Origin: Lumbricus terrestris
Lineage: Eukaryota; Annelida; Clitellata; Crassiclitellata; Lumbricidae
DNA: 64,000 bases
Direction of reading: 5' to 3'
Assembly (NCBI GenBank): GCA_949752735.1
Contig: OX457053.1
Coordinates: 23,042,047-23,106,046 of the forward strand
Positions 1 to 13,279 of the stretch are shown here, piece by piece. Position 1 is the stretch's first letter, and every line of letters begins with the position of its first letter. The position numbers were made by a program, and so were the translations under genes. The notes below the pieces were generated by a model, which was not told where the DNA came from, did no database searches, and saw only the letters and a program-made list of their open reading frames with translations.

Positions 1-853
1 AGAGGATAATCTCGACCATCCTACTCTGAAAAGGTATCGAATTATTTATTCGAAGTGTCACTCTGTGACAGCAACTTAGTCTTACGTGAAGTACTATTTC
101 ACCTGTATACCAGAAACAATGAGGCCCAAAAGGGAATCCATACCTATACCATGCCAGGGAAGTCTTACATGTTTCCCTAACAGTATTTTTCCTACACCTT
201 TGAATTTTGTCATAGATCCTGGTTGGCCACAGCTTTTTGACGAGTCATAGACTACAGCATGCGCAACGAATTTGATGATCTGGGATCTGATCTCATGAGA
301 GGCTTCCTACTGTAAGCTTACCAAAAGCCACCACCAAAAATATTCAAGATCCTCGGATTGGGCTGCTCTCTTCGTGATTGAGACCCGCGACAATGGTAGT
401 CAGAACAATCACACAGTGAGGCAAAATTAAATCATAATAGCTGACCCGACCTAAGAGAGACGAATGATCTGGTAAAGTGACTTTTACGCAGTCCTTCAAT
501 GAAGTCCTGGTCTAAAATAAAGGAGATAAACAATTATTTGTTCTGCAATGGTCAAGTAAATCCAGATTTTTTTCAAATGTACTAAGAGGAATAAACTATG
601 ACAACTTACACTACTTCTTTCGATTTTGCCTTATATCTGATGGTCATGCGTTCAATTTTGCTTGGATCTGTGAAAATTACAATGTGTCACAATGTCGCCT
701 AAGTGGCTATTCTTCCGGTGCTTTGAGCAAGTCCTAAATCTATTCCGATTTTCATCCAATTTGGCAGATATCCATATTTCTGAAGGTGCATGGAACACAA
801 AATCATATTGGTCGATATTGGCGTCGAGATTTTAATTTTTAGACACACCCTAG
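1..853. other. unassigned noncoding DNA
   Basis: No reading frame, repeat array or RNA gene was recognised here. The sequence is of mixed composition, with stop codons in all frames at short intervals. Confidence 0.5.
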
Positions 854-990
854 TATGTATGTATGTATGTATGTATGTATGTATGTATGTATGTATGTAT
901 GTATGTATGTATGTATGTATGTATGTATGTATGTATGTATGTATGTATGTATGTATGTATGTATGCATGCATGCATGTATATATGTATTT
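854..990. repeat. (ATGT)n microsatellite
   Basis: About 28 nearly perfect copies of the tetramer ATGT end in a short ATGC stretch. The frames that run through it encode only Tyr-Ile-His-Thr or Met-Tyr-Val-Cys repeats and are not genes. Confidence 0.95.
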
Positions 991-1034
991 ATGCAAGTAA
1001 GTGTGTACGTATAATTGCATATACAATACAATAC

Positions 1035-1776
1035 AATACAATTAGTCATTTATACCGCGCTTTAACAAAACAAGTCTTGCACAAGAGCGCGCTTCACTAC
1101 AGATCTAGTTATAATGCAATGAAAATAAATGAGTTTTTAACTTTGATTTAAACTCTACAACAGATGAGCACTGGCGAATGAAGGTTGGAAGACTGTTCCA
1201 TTCTTTGGGTCCTGATACAGCGAAAGCGCGACTTCCAAACTTCCGGTTTGTGCGAAGTGTAGCAAAGTCACTTCGCGACGACGATCGAAGTCCTCTGGAC
1301 TTGTAGGCGGAACATGACGTGACCATGGATGTCATGTAGGATGGAGAAGTTCCGTAGTGGAAATGAAACATCAGGAGGGAAATTTTGAAAGCAATGCGAG
1401 CACGGATGGGAAGCCAGTGTAGTTGTTTCAGAGCTGAAGTGATGTGGTCTCTGGGACCAAGACCTTTTATCAGGCGAGCGGCCGTGTGTAGAACTGGAGA
1501 CAGGGGTTGAAGTGTTGATGATGGAAGACCAGATAGAACAGAGTTGCAGTAATCGAGACGAGAGATGACGATAGCTTGAGTGAGAATACGAAGGCAGGTT
1601 TCATTCAGCGAACGTTTCACCTGTCGAATTCGACGAAGGTGAAAGAAGCATGCTCTAGCTATAGAAGATATATGTTGGTTCATCTGTAAACTGCTGTCAA
1701 GTAGCACACCGAGGTCACGAATCACGTCAGATGGTGGAATAGAGCAGTTGGAGTCGAGGTCAAGAGTTTTCATTAA
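1035..1776 (-). pseudogene. 5'-truncated CR1/L2-type LINE, reverse transcriptase C-terminus
   Basis: The minus strand is open and encodes the region after the RT core of a non-LTR retrotransposon. Visible landmarks are DLGVLLDSSL, SRLDYCNSVL, LHWLPIRARI and EWNSLP close to the stop codon at 1105. These are typical of the C-terminal third of CR1/L2/Rex-like ORF2 proteins. Homology stops at about 1776, where a TATG-rich stretch begins, so the EN and RT catalytic parts are missing, as expected from 5' truncation during target-primed reverse transcription. The 3' UTR lies at about 1035-1104. It cannot encode an active enzyme. The exact clade is not settled by eye. Confidence 0.85.
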
Positions 1777-2394
1777 TTGGTATGCATATATGACATATTT
1801 ATATATGTTTGCATGTTTTATATATGTTTGCATGTTTTCAAGTATATGTACGTATTTGTGCATGGATTTGAATACATAAAAATTTATGTATATACATATG
1901 TGTGTGACTGTGTGTACGTGTGTATGCTTAATTGTTTGATAAACCTTTCAATCAGTCAGTGAGTCAGACGCATGGTCAGTTATCAGATCGATCTATCGAC
2001 TTGTTCGTCTCACTGTCAATCAATCTGTCAATCAATCTGTCAGTCGATATGCCAATCATCAGTTGGTCGGCTGCCGGTTTGTCAATGGTCAGTTGGTCGT
2101 TCGGTCTGTCGTTCGGTCTGTCGATCAGTCATTTTATCATCATCATCCGTCTGTCTGTCTGTCTGTGTGTTTGAATGTCTGTCTGGCCGTGCGTTTCTAT
2201 GTATGTCTGCCTGTCTGTGTTTTTGTCTGCCTGTCTGGTCGTGTGTTTCAGTGCATGTCTGCCTGTCTGCGTGTTTTGTGTATGTCTGCCTATCTGTGTG
2301 TTGGGTGTTTGTCTGTCATTTGATGAACCCTCTATCATCATCCACATGTCTGTTTGTGTGACTTTCTGACTACCTGCATGACTGTCCATTCCTC
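1777..2394. repeat. degenerate TATG and GTCT-rich simple sequence
   Basis: Degenerate TATG repeats (1777-1930) pass into degenerate GTCT/GTCA repeats. The frames here are low complexity and shift often. Nothing gene-like is seen. Confidence 0.8.
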
Positions 2395-2970
2395 TCCATC
2401 CGTCCGTCCATCCATCCATCCATCCATCCGTCCGTCCGTCCGTCCGTCCGTCCGTCCGTCCGTCCGTCCGTCCGTCCGTCGGTCCGTCGGTCCGTCCATC
2501 CGTCCATCCATCCGTCCGTCCGTCCGTCCGTCCGTCCGTCCGTCCGTCCGTCCGTCCGTCCGTCCGTCGGTCCGTCGGTCCGTCCATCCATCCATCCATC
2601 CGTCCGTCCGTCCGTCCGTCCGTCCGTCCGTCCGTCCGTCGGTCCGTCGGTCCGTCCATCCATCCATCCATCCGTCCGTCCGTCCGTCCGTCCGTCCGTC
2701 CGTCCGTCCGTCCGTCGGTCCGTCGGTCCGTCCATCCATCCATCCGTCCGTCCGTCCGTCCGTCCGTCCGTCCGTCCGTCCGTCCGTCCGTCCGTCGGTC
2801 CGTCGGTCCGTCCATCCATCCATCCATCCGTTCGTCCGTCCGTCCGTCCGTCCGTCCGTCCGTCCGTCCGTCCGTCGGTCCGTCGGTCCGTCCATCCATC
2901 CATCCATCCATCCATCCGTCCGTCCATCCATCCCTCCATCGCTCCATCCATCCATCCATCCATCCCTGCG
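2395..2970. repeat. CCGT/CCAT array with higher-order structure
   Basis: The array is made of CCGT and CCAT tetramers. A marker block containing two GTCGG variants, followed by several CCAT units, recurs at roughly 2478, 2566, 2638, 2714, 2794 and 2874. This gives larger units of about 72-88 bp, always multiples of four. Reading frames on both strands encode only Arg-Pro-Ser-Val or Asp-Gly-Arg-Thr repeats and were not called as genes. Confidence 0.9.
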
Positions 2971-3880
2971 ACCGTAATTCCTGGTTGTCATCTCACTCAT
3001 CTATGGATGGATGGAATGAGAAGAGCGGCTATGAGCAGAAGCGATGTAGAGATGGGTTAAAGATAGACTTCATCGCGAAATAGTCTGAACCGCCGCCGGA
3101 GGGCTGCAGCTCGATCGCTCTGTCTCTGTGTCTGTCTGTGTCTCTGTCTGACTGTCTGTCTCTTTCTCTCTCTCCCTCTACAAGTTGCTCTTACCCGATC
3201 ACAATCACCTCCGTCATCATAATGACAAACGTCGTCGTCGTCGTCATCATCGTCATAATCATCACAAATCATCGTCAGTGCCAGTCAGCGATGTCTGTGG
3301 GGAGGAGCGCTTGCACGGCGCTTGACTCGCGCATACTTCTCCCTGCACTCGCCAGAGGGCCTAAATGGTCAATGGACTGCGGTTGGTACTAGATCTACGT
3401 CTTCAAATCTTGTCTCCCGCTAATCAAATCTCGCTAATCAAATCTCGCTCGAAAAGATCAATGCTGGTCATTTCCATTTCGGTCTATTTTTGTTCTGGCG
3501 CTTTATTTATTATAATTTTTATTTAGGAAGCTGTGGCTAGGAATCTTATCCGTGGTTTAACTCAGGAACATTATTTTCACTGCTGCAGAAAATCAAGTCA
3601 TGTAGTTCCACGTTTTGAATTTCTCACAAGAAAGGGTTTTATTACTAGAATGATTTACTCTGATTAACACTTGCTTTAAATTAGTTTTTATTTACATTAC
3701 TATTACTGTTTATTATTTATATTGTATTATATTGCATTATTCTCGATGTGCGTTTGCAAATGGAGTAATAAAGGCTATGCTTACTTACTTATCAACTTAT
3801 GTCATTTTTAGTAATAGTTATGGTAAATGCTCTTGTAATCAGCAGTAGCCTAATTCTGTCGTTCGTTCTTTCGCTTATCT
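2971..3880. other. unassigned DNA with a LINE-like 3' tail
   Basis: There is a short TCTG patch near 3120-3180 and a GTC/ATC patch near 3215-3275. The end of the stretch, about 3735-3795, reads AATAAAGGCTATGCTTACTTAC. It resembles 52,205-52,280, including the TTAC tail, and is probably the 3' end of a retroposon. No gene is seen. Confidence 0.45.
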
Positions 3881-3988
3881 ATTTGCTTGTTCGTCCGTCC
3901 GTACTTCCAGCCGCTAACTTATAATAATAAATAATAATACTAAATAATAATAAATAATGATAAATTTTAGTAATTAATAATAATAATG

Positions 3989-4038
<50 letters not shown>

Positions 4039-4145
4039 AATAATAATAATAATAATTTGAAAAATAATAATAATAATAACAATAATAACAATAATAATAA
4101 TAATACTGATGATGATGATGATGATGATGATGATTATGATGAAGG
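3880..4145. repeat. compound AAT/AAC/GAT trinucleotide array
   Basis: Consecutive blocks of AAT-like, AAC, AAT/AAC and GAT repeats follow a short CCGT stretch. Poly-Asn, poly-Leu and poly-Asp frames result and are artefacts. Confidence 0.9.
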
Positions 4146-4800
4146 TGCTGCTGATGATATTCGTTTAAAAATTGAAGGTGACAAGCACGCCGAAAGACCA
4201 TGTGGCATGCTAGCAGTACACGAGATGATAAATACAAAGCTTAAGGTATGAGGGTGTCCATATATCCTACCGATCGCCTTATTCACCCCTGGGGAGTAAA
4301 AGGCTGAGTCAACCGAATGGGGTTTCGAAGCTGTGTCTCTCTGATCTTCGCAACAACGTGTACCAGTCAACCATCTCCCCCATCCCACCCACATTGAGTG
4401 AGTTACCTCAATCGGTTTTTGCACGCAACGCCCGTTCCGCCGCATACTTCTTTATTATCGAAACCGTCGCCGCTGGATGAAAAATAACCCACAGCAATTA
4501 AGAATTAATTTACGACAAATGTCCAGCTTGTCCGTTCTTCGCTGTTATAAGGCAGATGACCACCATGTTCTTGGACATCGGAGTGGTCATCTGACTTCTT
4601 TTGATGTTGGTCATCACTGTCCAGTGGGAAAGTAACGATACCGTACTGTTGTCGACAGTCGACAGGAGTATATAGAATGGACACAATGAACGCCGAACGA
4701 GGACAATACTGACCACATTAGCGGTCACAAAGGCGGATACATCAAAGTGATCATCAATCGGCGGTTAAACGGTATATGAGATCGGTCACGTCGTTGTGGT
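4146..4800. other. unassigned noncoding DNA
   Basis: No gene or known repeat was recognised. Confidence 0.4.
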
Positions 4801-4985
4801 GAGTGAAATGATTACGACGACGACGACGATGATTGCGACGACGATAATGATTACGATGACGATAAAGGTTGTGACGACGATGATTACGATGACGATAAAG
4901 GTTGTGACGACGATGATTACGATGACGATAAAGGTTGTGACGATGACGATAATGTTTAAGTTGCTGATGATTAATAATTACGATG
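4801..4985. repeat. GAC/GAT array with a 33-bp minisatellite
   Basis: GAC/GAT triplets enclose three tandem copies of a 33-bp unit carrying GATGACGATAAAGGTTGTGA, from about 4849 to 4950. Confidence 0.85.
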
Positions 4986-5910
<925 letters not shown>

Positions 5911-7430
5911 TACCTTAAGTACGAGTTTTGCTGAATCCGTAACAATAATATTATGTATCTCGAAACTTCATAACCTTGACGTTATCTATAACGTATAGCA
6001 AACACTTTCTCTCATCGCTTTGCTTAAATATCTTCCTCCACCAAAATTTCTCCAGACGCCTAGACCACAATCTCAAGACCAAACCTGTCCATCAGGCTTC
6101 GCCTTTCCCTCTCCAGCTGTCCAAGGCCGCTCCGAAATTCCTCTTTCCACTACGGCTACGGAGGCATGTTTATGGCCTACTCAGCCCATTGTAAATATTG
6201 ACAGCAATATTTTAGCGACATTGTACGTAGCGCCGTAGCAAGCAAGACTCCACAGTCCTTACGCTAGAGACTCATTAGGAAGACAAATCAACGGTGGCCG
6301 AAATTTCGTTCTCCGTAATACTATCAACCAAGGACATGACGCATAGATCTGCGTACGCCTAAATGAATGCGCGAGTGTGGAAATGGTATAGGCATGCACA
6401 GCACAAACATAGTACAATTATTGGTTCTTCTTTTTGGAATGCGCTTTCGCATTCTGTTGCTCGTAAGTGCTGTAATATGCCGAGCAAATTTCTGTCCAGG
6501 GTAACGGCCTCTGTTGTCATAGACCCTGGTCAAATCTGGATACATCCATCCATCCTTCTATTCGTTCCTTCTGTTCACTACACAATTCTATCTGGCAGTC
6601 TCTCTTCGTTATATACTCTTCTCAAAAACTGCTTCTTCTTGCGAGTTTTGCGCACTCCATGGGAAAGATTCACTCTACTATCTTCTTCTTCTTTTCCGTG
6701 CTCTGCCCTTAGGCAGGTTCGAATGTTTGACGTCTCCATTCACTCTACTATAGAGTCGCTTTATAAATGCATAAAAACAAGACAATATATACATGCGTGA
6801 AAGCATGCAGATATGGATATACAATGCATGCATGAATTCCTTCATTATTTTTATTATTTATTTATTTATCATATTATTTATCTTATTTGTTTATTTAATT
6901 TTTTCCGATCCAAACAAACATAATACAATTATGGTGCAGTGAACATAACACTTTAACATGATGGTTAAGAAGAGGAGCCCAGAAGGCTCATGGCTCCATA
7001 CATGCCAACACGTACACACATATGCATACATTGCATAGGCGTATAATAATCATGTCATCCTTGTCGCCACTTTGCCATATCCCCGCAATTTGCTTCCAAA
7101 GATTCCTATCATTCCATAGCATCCCGTCAGCTGTCGCCAGGAAGACGTTGGCTGGTTCCACGTGTGTGCGTGTGCCATACACTGGCACAACTGTTCTATA
7201 GGCTACAGCTTACAGTGTTCGTTATTTTGCTAACTGATGTAATAGTAATATTTGTTGTCATGACAGTCAACATCTTGCTCTAGAGTCTATAGACCAACGC
7301 AGAGAGAGTCTTTGAGCAGATATCTTGAAGAAGCGCTGCCATATGAATGACCAGACTAAGAAAAACATGGACATAAATGCTTAGTGTACCGGTACGGTAC
7401 GAAGATGCATACACATATACATGTACATCT
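5911..7430. other. unassigned DNA with a possible LINE remnant
   Basis: The plus-strand frame near 6420-6540 contains SSFWNALSHSV followed by basic and hydrophobic residues. This is reminiscent of the extreme C-terminus of CR1-like LINE proteins, but it is too short to call. The A/T-rich stretch 6840-6960 and the following GAGCCCAGAAGGCTC palindrome near 6976 may belong to a retroposon 3' end. No complete gene is seen. Confidence 0.3.
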
Positions 7431-7690
7431 ATTATCTATCTGTCTATCTATGTATTTACCTATCTACCTAACTACCTATCTATCTACCTACCTGCCTGCC
7501 TGTCTGTCTGTCTGTTTGTCTGTCAGTCTGTCCGTCAGTCCATCGGACGGACGGACAGACAAACAGGCAGACAGACAGACAGGCAGGCAGGTAGGTATAT
7601 AGATGGGTAGATAGGTAAATAGCTAGATATATTCGTACATCCATTAGACCGTCCGTCCGTCCGTCCGTCCGTCCGTCCGTCCGTCCATCC
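7430..7690. repeat. inverted tetranucleotide array (long imperfect palindrome)
   Basis: CTAT/CCTG/TCTG repeats on the left are mirrored by GACA/GGCA/GGTA repeats on the right, around a centre near 7545. Together they form a hairpin-capable inverted repeat of about 110 bp (7490-7600). A CCGT array follows at 7649-7690. Confidence 0.85.
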
Positions 7691-8261
7691 ATGCATTAAA
7701 AATTTCCGATCGCTGTTCATGTTATCACAGCTTGTATGCATGGCATTAATCGCAAATAATTTTCTTTCTAGAATCAATTATTCTCCGCATTTCCCTCATT
7801 CCACTCTATACACCAAAAACCTTCCACCGATCCATGCAGAGATCCATTCAGACCCCGCTCTTCCTCATTAACCTTTTCCCTCTACCGGGGCGTGGGAAGG
7901 GGCGGGGCAGGGCCAGTTCTCGTGCCCCGAGGGCCTCATTACCACCGCCGCACTGATGACCGAGTGCCAATTGCCATCTACGAATAACTTATGAGGCGCT
8001 ATTTTCTGCTTCAGTCCACCCATACAACAATGTAGACGGTGTCGACCTCTTGTGGAGGAAATCGAATCAACGTCGTCATTCGAGTCGTGTCCGCACATAA
8101 AAGATTTCGGCTGAGAAATGGTATAGAACGAGTACACACGACCAGCTGCTGCTGTACATTATGTCTTGCGGACTCGGACTCAATGGAGTGCTCGTGAATA
8201 AGCTTGGGCCCGGCGCTGGATTTCGAGTGGCGCTTTAGAATTTGGGGATCACGATTACGAT
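7691..8261. other. unassigned noncoding DNA
   Basis: Mixed composition. No gene or repeat was recognised. Confidence 0.4.
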
Positions 8262-8330
8262 TATTCAATCAATCGTAATTTATATAGCGCGCCTTCAAGG
8301 TGTCTACTCAGAGGCGCTCCCGGCCGAGAT
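8262..8330 (-). mobile_element. 3' fragment of the GCGCCTCTGAGTAG SINE family
   Basis: The plus strand reads TTTATATAGCGCGCC, a short spacer, then ACTCAGAGGCGCTCCCGG. This matches the 3' part of the SINE copies near 35.2, 60.5, 61.3, 63.4 and 63.9 kb. The tRNA-like head is absent. Confidence 0.6.
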
Positions 8331-9255
<925 letters not shown>

Positions 9256-10235
9256 ATAATACATAAATACACACAAAGATTAAGATCGCCCAATCATTGA
9301 GTAATCCCATTTATTTTACTATCGCCTTCGATGCCGAGATAAGCTTTGCAAAAAACGAAGCGATAAAACGCAACGTCAATTGAGCGCAATATAAATGCAA
9401 AGTCTGGCGCGCGCGACGTTCTCTCTTGATCTGCGCGCGTCGTCTGTCTTCCAAAAGGGAATTGGGCGTCTTTTCTAGCTCGACCAGTCTTCTTAGAGCT
9501 CAACGCTTGACGCGAGCGCTTCAGCGAGGGTTAACACTAATGGGGCACTCAGCGTCTGATCGAACTAAGCGCTGAGAATTAATCATCAGGTGTGGTGTAA
9601 AATAGGCTTTTGAACGAAAAGGTCTCGGTGTAATAATGATGTAAAAAGATAAGAATATTCTTTAATTCACCAATTGCTAACCGCATTTTGGTTTACAGAC
9701 ATAGCACAGTACAATTAAATGAAATATACATGACATGTAATAGGCAGATACATATTAACGGAGTAATGGACAGCAGAGTCCAATTAATTTCCATGTTTTC
9801 CGACGAATTTATATTGTTGGAAGTCCGTGAAGAAGATTTTCAAAAAGTATTATTAATTTTATTCCGATGTACATCCAGTTGATAAGGGCATGGCCTGAAA
9901 GACACTAGGATCAACAGGACTACATGACAATTGTCCGAGAGATGACTCATCCAGTACCAAAGTTGTAAAATTTTGAAAAAACTAAAAAAGAATAAACTGT
10001 TACCATGGAGTGGGGGCTAAATGTGGCGGACAAAGCGCTTTATCGATACGTATGTATACAGAAAAGCGAAAGAAAGTGAAGGTAAAAGAAGAAGGAAAAC
10101 GAGAGAAAGGAAAAATAGAGGAGAGTTCGGAGGGATAGGTCGCGACTAACTTGATGGTATACTTCCACCACATACCTATGCCTATAGTCTAACTGATAGT
10201 ATCCTGTTGCTTTCGAAATAAAAATATGCATTTGT
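9256..10235. other. unassigned noncoding DNA
   Basis: This stretch includes a CpG-rich part (about 9400-9530) with GCGCGCG runs. No convincing frame or repeat family was found. Confidence 0.4.
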
Positions 10236-10420
10236 GTACTATGTATGTATGTATGTATGTATGTATGTATGTATGTATGTATGTATGTATGTATGTATGT
10301 ATGTCTGTATGTATGTATGTATGGATGTATGTATGGATGTATTTACGTATATACGTACGTACGTATGTATGTATGCTTGTGTGCATTATGTATGAATGCT
10401 CATGTATGCATGGGTGTATA
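10236..10420. repeat. (ATGT)n microsatellite
   Basis: The array is nearly perfect to about 10,330 and degenerate afterwards. Confidence 0.95.
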
Positions 10421-11378
10421 TACATGGATGCAAGTACAACTTCTATTTCTAAACGTACGTATCCTATCTGCTGGTGATATACCGCCTTTAAAGCCATCTC
10501 AGCAGCGGGATTCCTCCCTGGTGAAATCCTCTGGCCTCCCACGCCCCCTTAGTTTTAAGAACCTGCGGCGCCGCCGTCTGTGGCGTGGTTTTTTGCGTTG
10601 GGGTGGGTGAGGTAAGGGCTTCGGCTAATTGGGTTCCCATCGGGGGAGCTGAAGTCGCTGCATGGACCAGAGACGTGGATGAATGTTGAACACGAGGCCG
10701 GGTCTCATGATGGCCGCTCGCCGGTCGTTTACCAGTCCCGGGCAATTTATTGTGCGCTACGGTTTGCCAATTAGGATTGGCAATTGAGGACTGGTTTATG
10801 GCTGAAGATGGAAGGAGTAATTTCAAAGAGACGGTCTGGCGCTTTAAGGAGCAAAGAGAGAGAGAGAGGGAAAAAGATTTATAAAAAGCAGCGGGGAGAC
10901 AGCTGTTTGGCTTTCTAAGAAGCAGGGACACGGTGGTGTTTAAAAGAAGAGGCAGGGAGACAGTCTGACTGCGCAAAAACCAGGGAGACAGCGCAGGACC
11001 GTTAAATTCTAGGAGACCGAACATAGACATCAAGACCGTGTGTTGTACTGACCACTATTATACGAGACGCAGCTGTTGGCCATAAGAATAAGCCATGCGT
11101 TTTAAAACAGCAATGCGGAATATATATGGCTCATATCGGTGTTATCAACCATAAGTCACAGCTAAAAACCACGTACACGTAAAAATTAGCCATAACCACT
11201 GAATATAAATTCTGAGCAAAAGTAATAAATGTAAAAATAGAAATAAGTATTTAATGCAAATATCGAGCGCAAATATTATAAAACAGTTATTGCAGATTTG
11301 AATATAGGTCATTAATAGTCATCATTATTCATTAACAATATAATCCAAAACTATATATCCTATATCTGAATGCTTGTT
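10421..11378. other. unassigned DNA
   Basis: A purine-rich part (about 10,840-11,020) carries several GCAGGGAGACAG-like motifs at irregular spacing. The remainder is A/T-rich. No gene was recognised. Confidence 0.4.
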
Positions 11379-11430
<52 letters not shown>

Positions 11431-11731
11431 GATAATTATTGGGCCATAAAGATTGGGCTGGATCACCCACTGTTGCTTGGCAACATGCATGGTTCTGTAA
11501 TGCACTGGAAACAGAAAACATAAACTTACATCTGCATGGGACTAGCTAGTATCAAAGAGATACGAAACCGATGAAATTAGTAGCGGTAACAGTAGTAGCA
11601 GTAGTAGTAGCAGCAATAAGAGCAGCTGTAGCAACAGCAGTAGTAGTGGCAGTTGCAGTAGCAGAAATATCAGTAACAGTAGCAGTAGTAGTAGCAGTAG
11701 TAGTAGTAGCAGCAGCAGCAGTAGCAGTAGC

Positions 11732-11807
<76 letters not shown>

Positions 11808-11870
11808 CTATAGCAGCAGCAGCAGCAACAGCAGTAGCAGCAGCAGTAGTAGTAGTAGTAGTAATTCAGT
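11379..11870. repeat. TA array and AGT/AGC trinucleotide array
   Basis: A TA array (about 11,383-11,427) is followed, after about 140 bp of unassigned DNA, by a long AGT/AGC array (about 11,575-11,865). Poly-Val and poly-Leu frames are artefacts. Confidence 0.95.
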
Positions 11871-12239
11871 TCGTAATTTGCAGTACGTTGTATCCTTCAG
11901 ACAGACTTCTTTTTTTCTTGACCTTCGTCGGTGAAGGGGTGTGTAAGTGTGTGTAAGATGTTGTTCTTCGTTGCATGTGCTGTCTCCTTTAATCGTATCT
12001 CGTCGTATCCTTCGCGAACATTCCCCTAAGGATGGAATCGGAATTTGCAAGGACCTCGACCCTCTCACTGCGGATGATCGATGATAACCTTTGACCGAGC
12101 CGCTGCAAATTGTCGTTTGTCATGCGGTCTCGTTCTACAGGGTCCTATTATCGCTCACAATGACATCCGGGTCTTCGTAGTGCAAACCGGAAGTAACCAC
12201 CATGTAAAGAAATGCGAAAATTGAATCGCATGCGCGGAC
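11871..12239. other. unassigned noncoding DNA
   Basis: No gene or repeat was recognised. Confidence 0.4.
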
Positions 12240-12725
12240 AATCTAATGTTCTAATCCATTGCGATTCTCGCAAGACTGATTTGGTTCACTCGTTGCAATA
12301 CTATTGATCGATGAGGTTTAAGTTTGGAAAGACAAGCGTTTAGGTTTAGCAAGAAGTCTATAAGCTTAAGGCAAATTATTCCACAACCTCTCTTATCACA
12401 CGCAACATAGCATAGCATGTCACTGCATAGCGTAGCATAGAATGGAATACTTTTGAACAGCATCTCCTGGTATAGCATTGCGTAACATTGCATATAACAG
12501 AGCGTATACCATGATGTTAGAACGAGCACAGTTATGTGAAAAGCATCAAATGATAGAACACACATAATTACACTACGTAACAAAATTTTACTTTTTGTTT
12601 GTTCCTGGGTATTGAATGTTATTTCCTGATTGCTTCTGCCTCAAAAGTATAGAAAATGGCCATTATACCCCAGAGACTTTGCTTTTCAGGCCAGGAGATT
12701 GATTATTCTGAAATGTAACTGCTTC
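12240..12725 (+). repeat. left copy of a dispersed repeat, inverted partner of 33.1-33.9 kb
   Basis: The segment TTGTTCCTGGGTA through CTCAAAAGTATAGAAAATGG (about 12,597-12,659), and the following CTTTGCTTTT, match the reverse complement of about 33,170-33,275 with scattered differences. Outside this core both copies carry degenerate CATAGCATAGCATG-type tandem units (12,400-12,500 on the left, 33,290-33,910 on the right). This arrangement fits the terminal regions of one larger transposon. Confidence 0.6.
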
Positions 12726-12855
12726 TTCGGTACATTGAAATTCATGTGTTAACTCAGAGTAGCTATACAGCTTTTGTGAACTGTCGGGAATATTCCACGT
12801 CTATAAATAGCCACAGGTAGTACTATAAATAAAGATGCCTTGAGCCCACCATGCA

Positions 12856-13072
12856 TAGAGATCCTGAGTGGCCGAGTGGGTTGGGAGCCCGCTCGCCACG
12901 CCGGCAGCCCGGGTTCGATTCCCGGTCGGTCGGTTTATCAGAGATTAATTTCTCGGATCTTTACTGCGGGTGGCTCGGTCGCAATATAAACGTGGAGTGA
13001 GAGGTTGCACTCTGCCTCCGACACTAATCATCTTCGATATGAAAAAGTGTCGTTAAGCCCGAAGTACACCCA
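12856..13072 (+). mobile_element. tRNA-derived SINE with 11-bp target duplication
   Basis: The head contains an RNA polymerase III A box (TGGCCGAGTGGG, about 12,869) and B box (GGGTTCGATTCCC, about 12,911). An unrelated body ends in GTGTCGTTAAGCCCG. The insertion is flanked by CCCACCATGCA at 12,845-12,855 and 13,073-13,083, a perfect 11-bp target duplication. The head is not a functional tRNA gene, because no cloverleaf closes around the boxes. Confidence 0.85.
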
Positions 13073-13279
13073 CCCACCATGCACCTCAGTTTAGTTGTAC
13101 GTCTGACTAGGTGCATAGCCTGTAGATACAACTCATATGGCATCAAGAGGCTGCAAGTATCCGGCTGACGCATTTTGCTAGGCTGTACTTTCTTGCAGAG
13201 GATGGTACAGAGGGGGAAAGAGAGCCATGAAGTTTGCAGTATCAAGAATCTGGCGAGAACCCATTGAACATTCAAGCAA

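Noticed and set aside
2129..3000. Long open frames on both strands (up to 276 codons)
   Set aside because: They result from stop-free CCGT/CCAT tetramers and encode only four-residue repeats.
12861..12935. Possible tRNA gene
   Set aside because: A and B boxes are present, but acceptor and anticodon stems do not form, and the unit is part of a SINE with an 11-bp target duplication.
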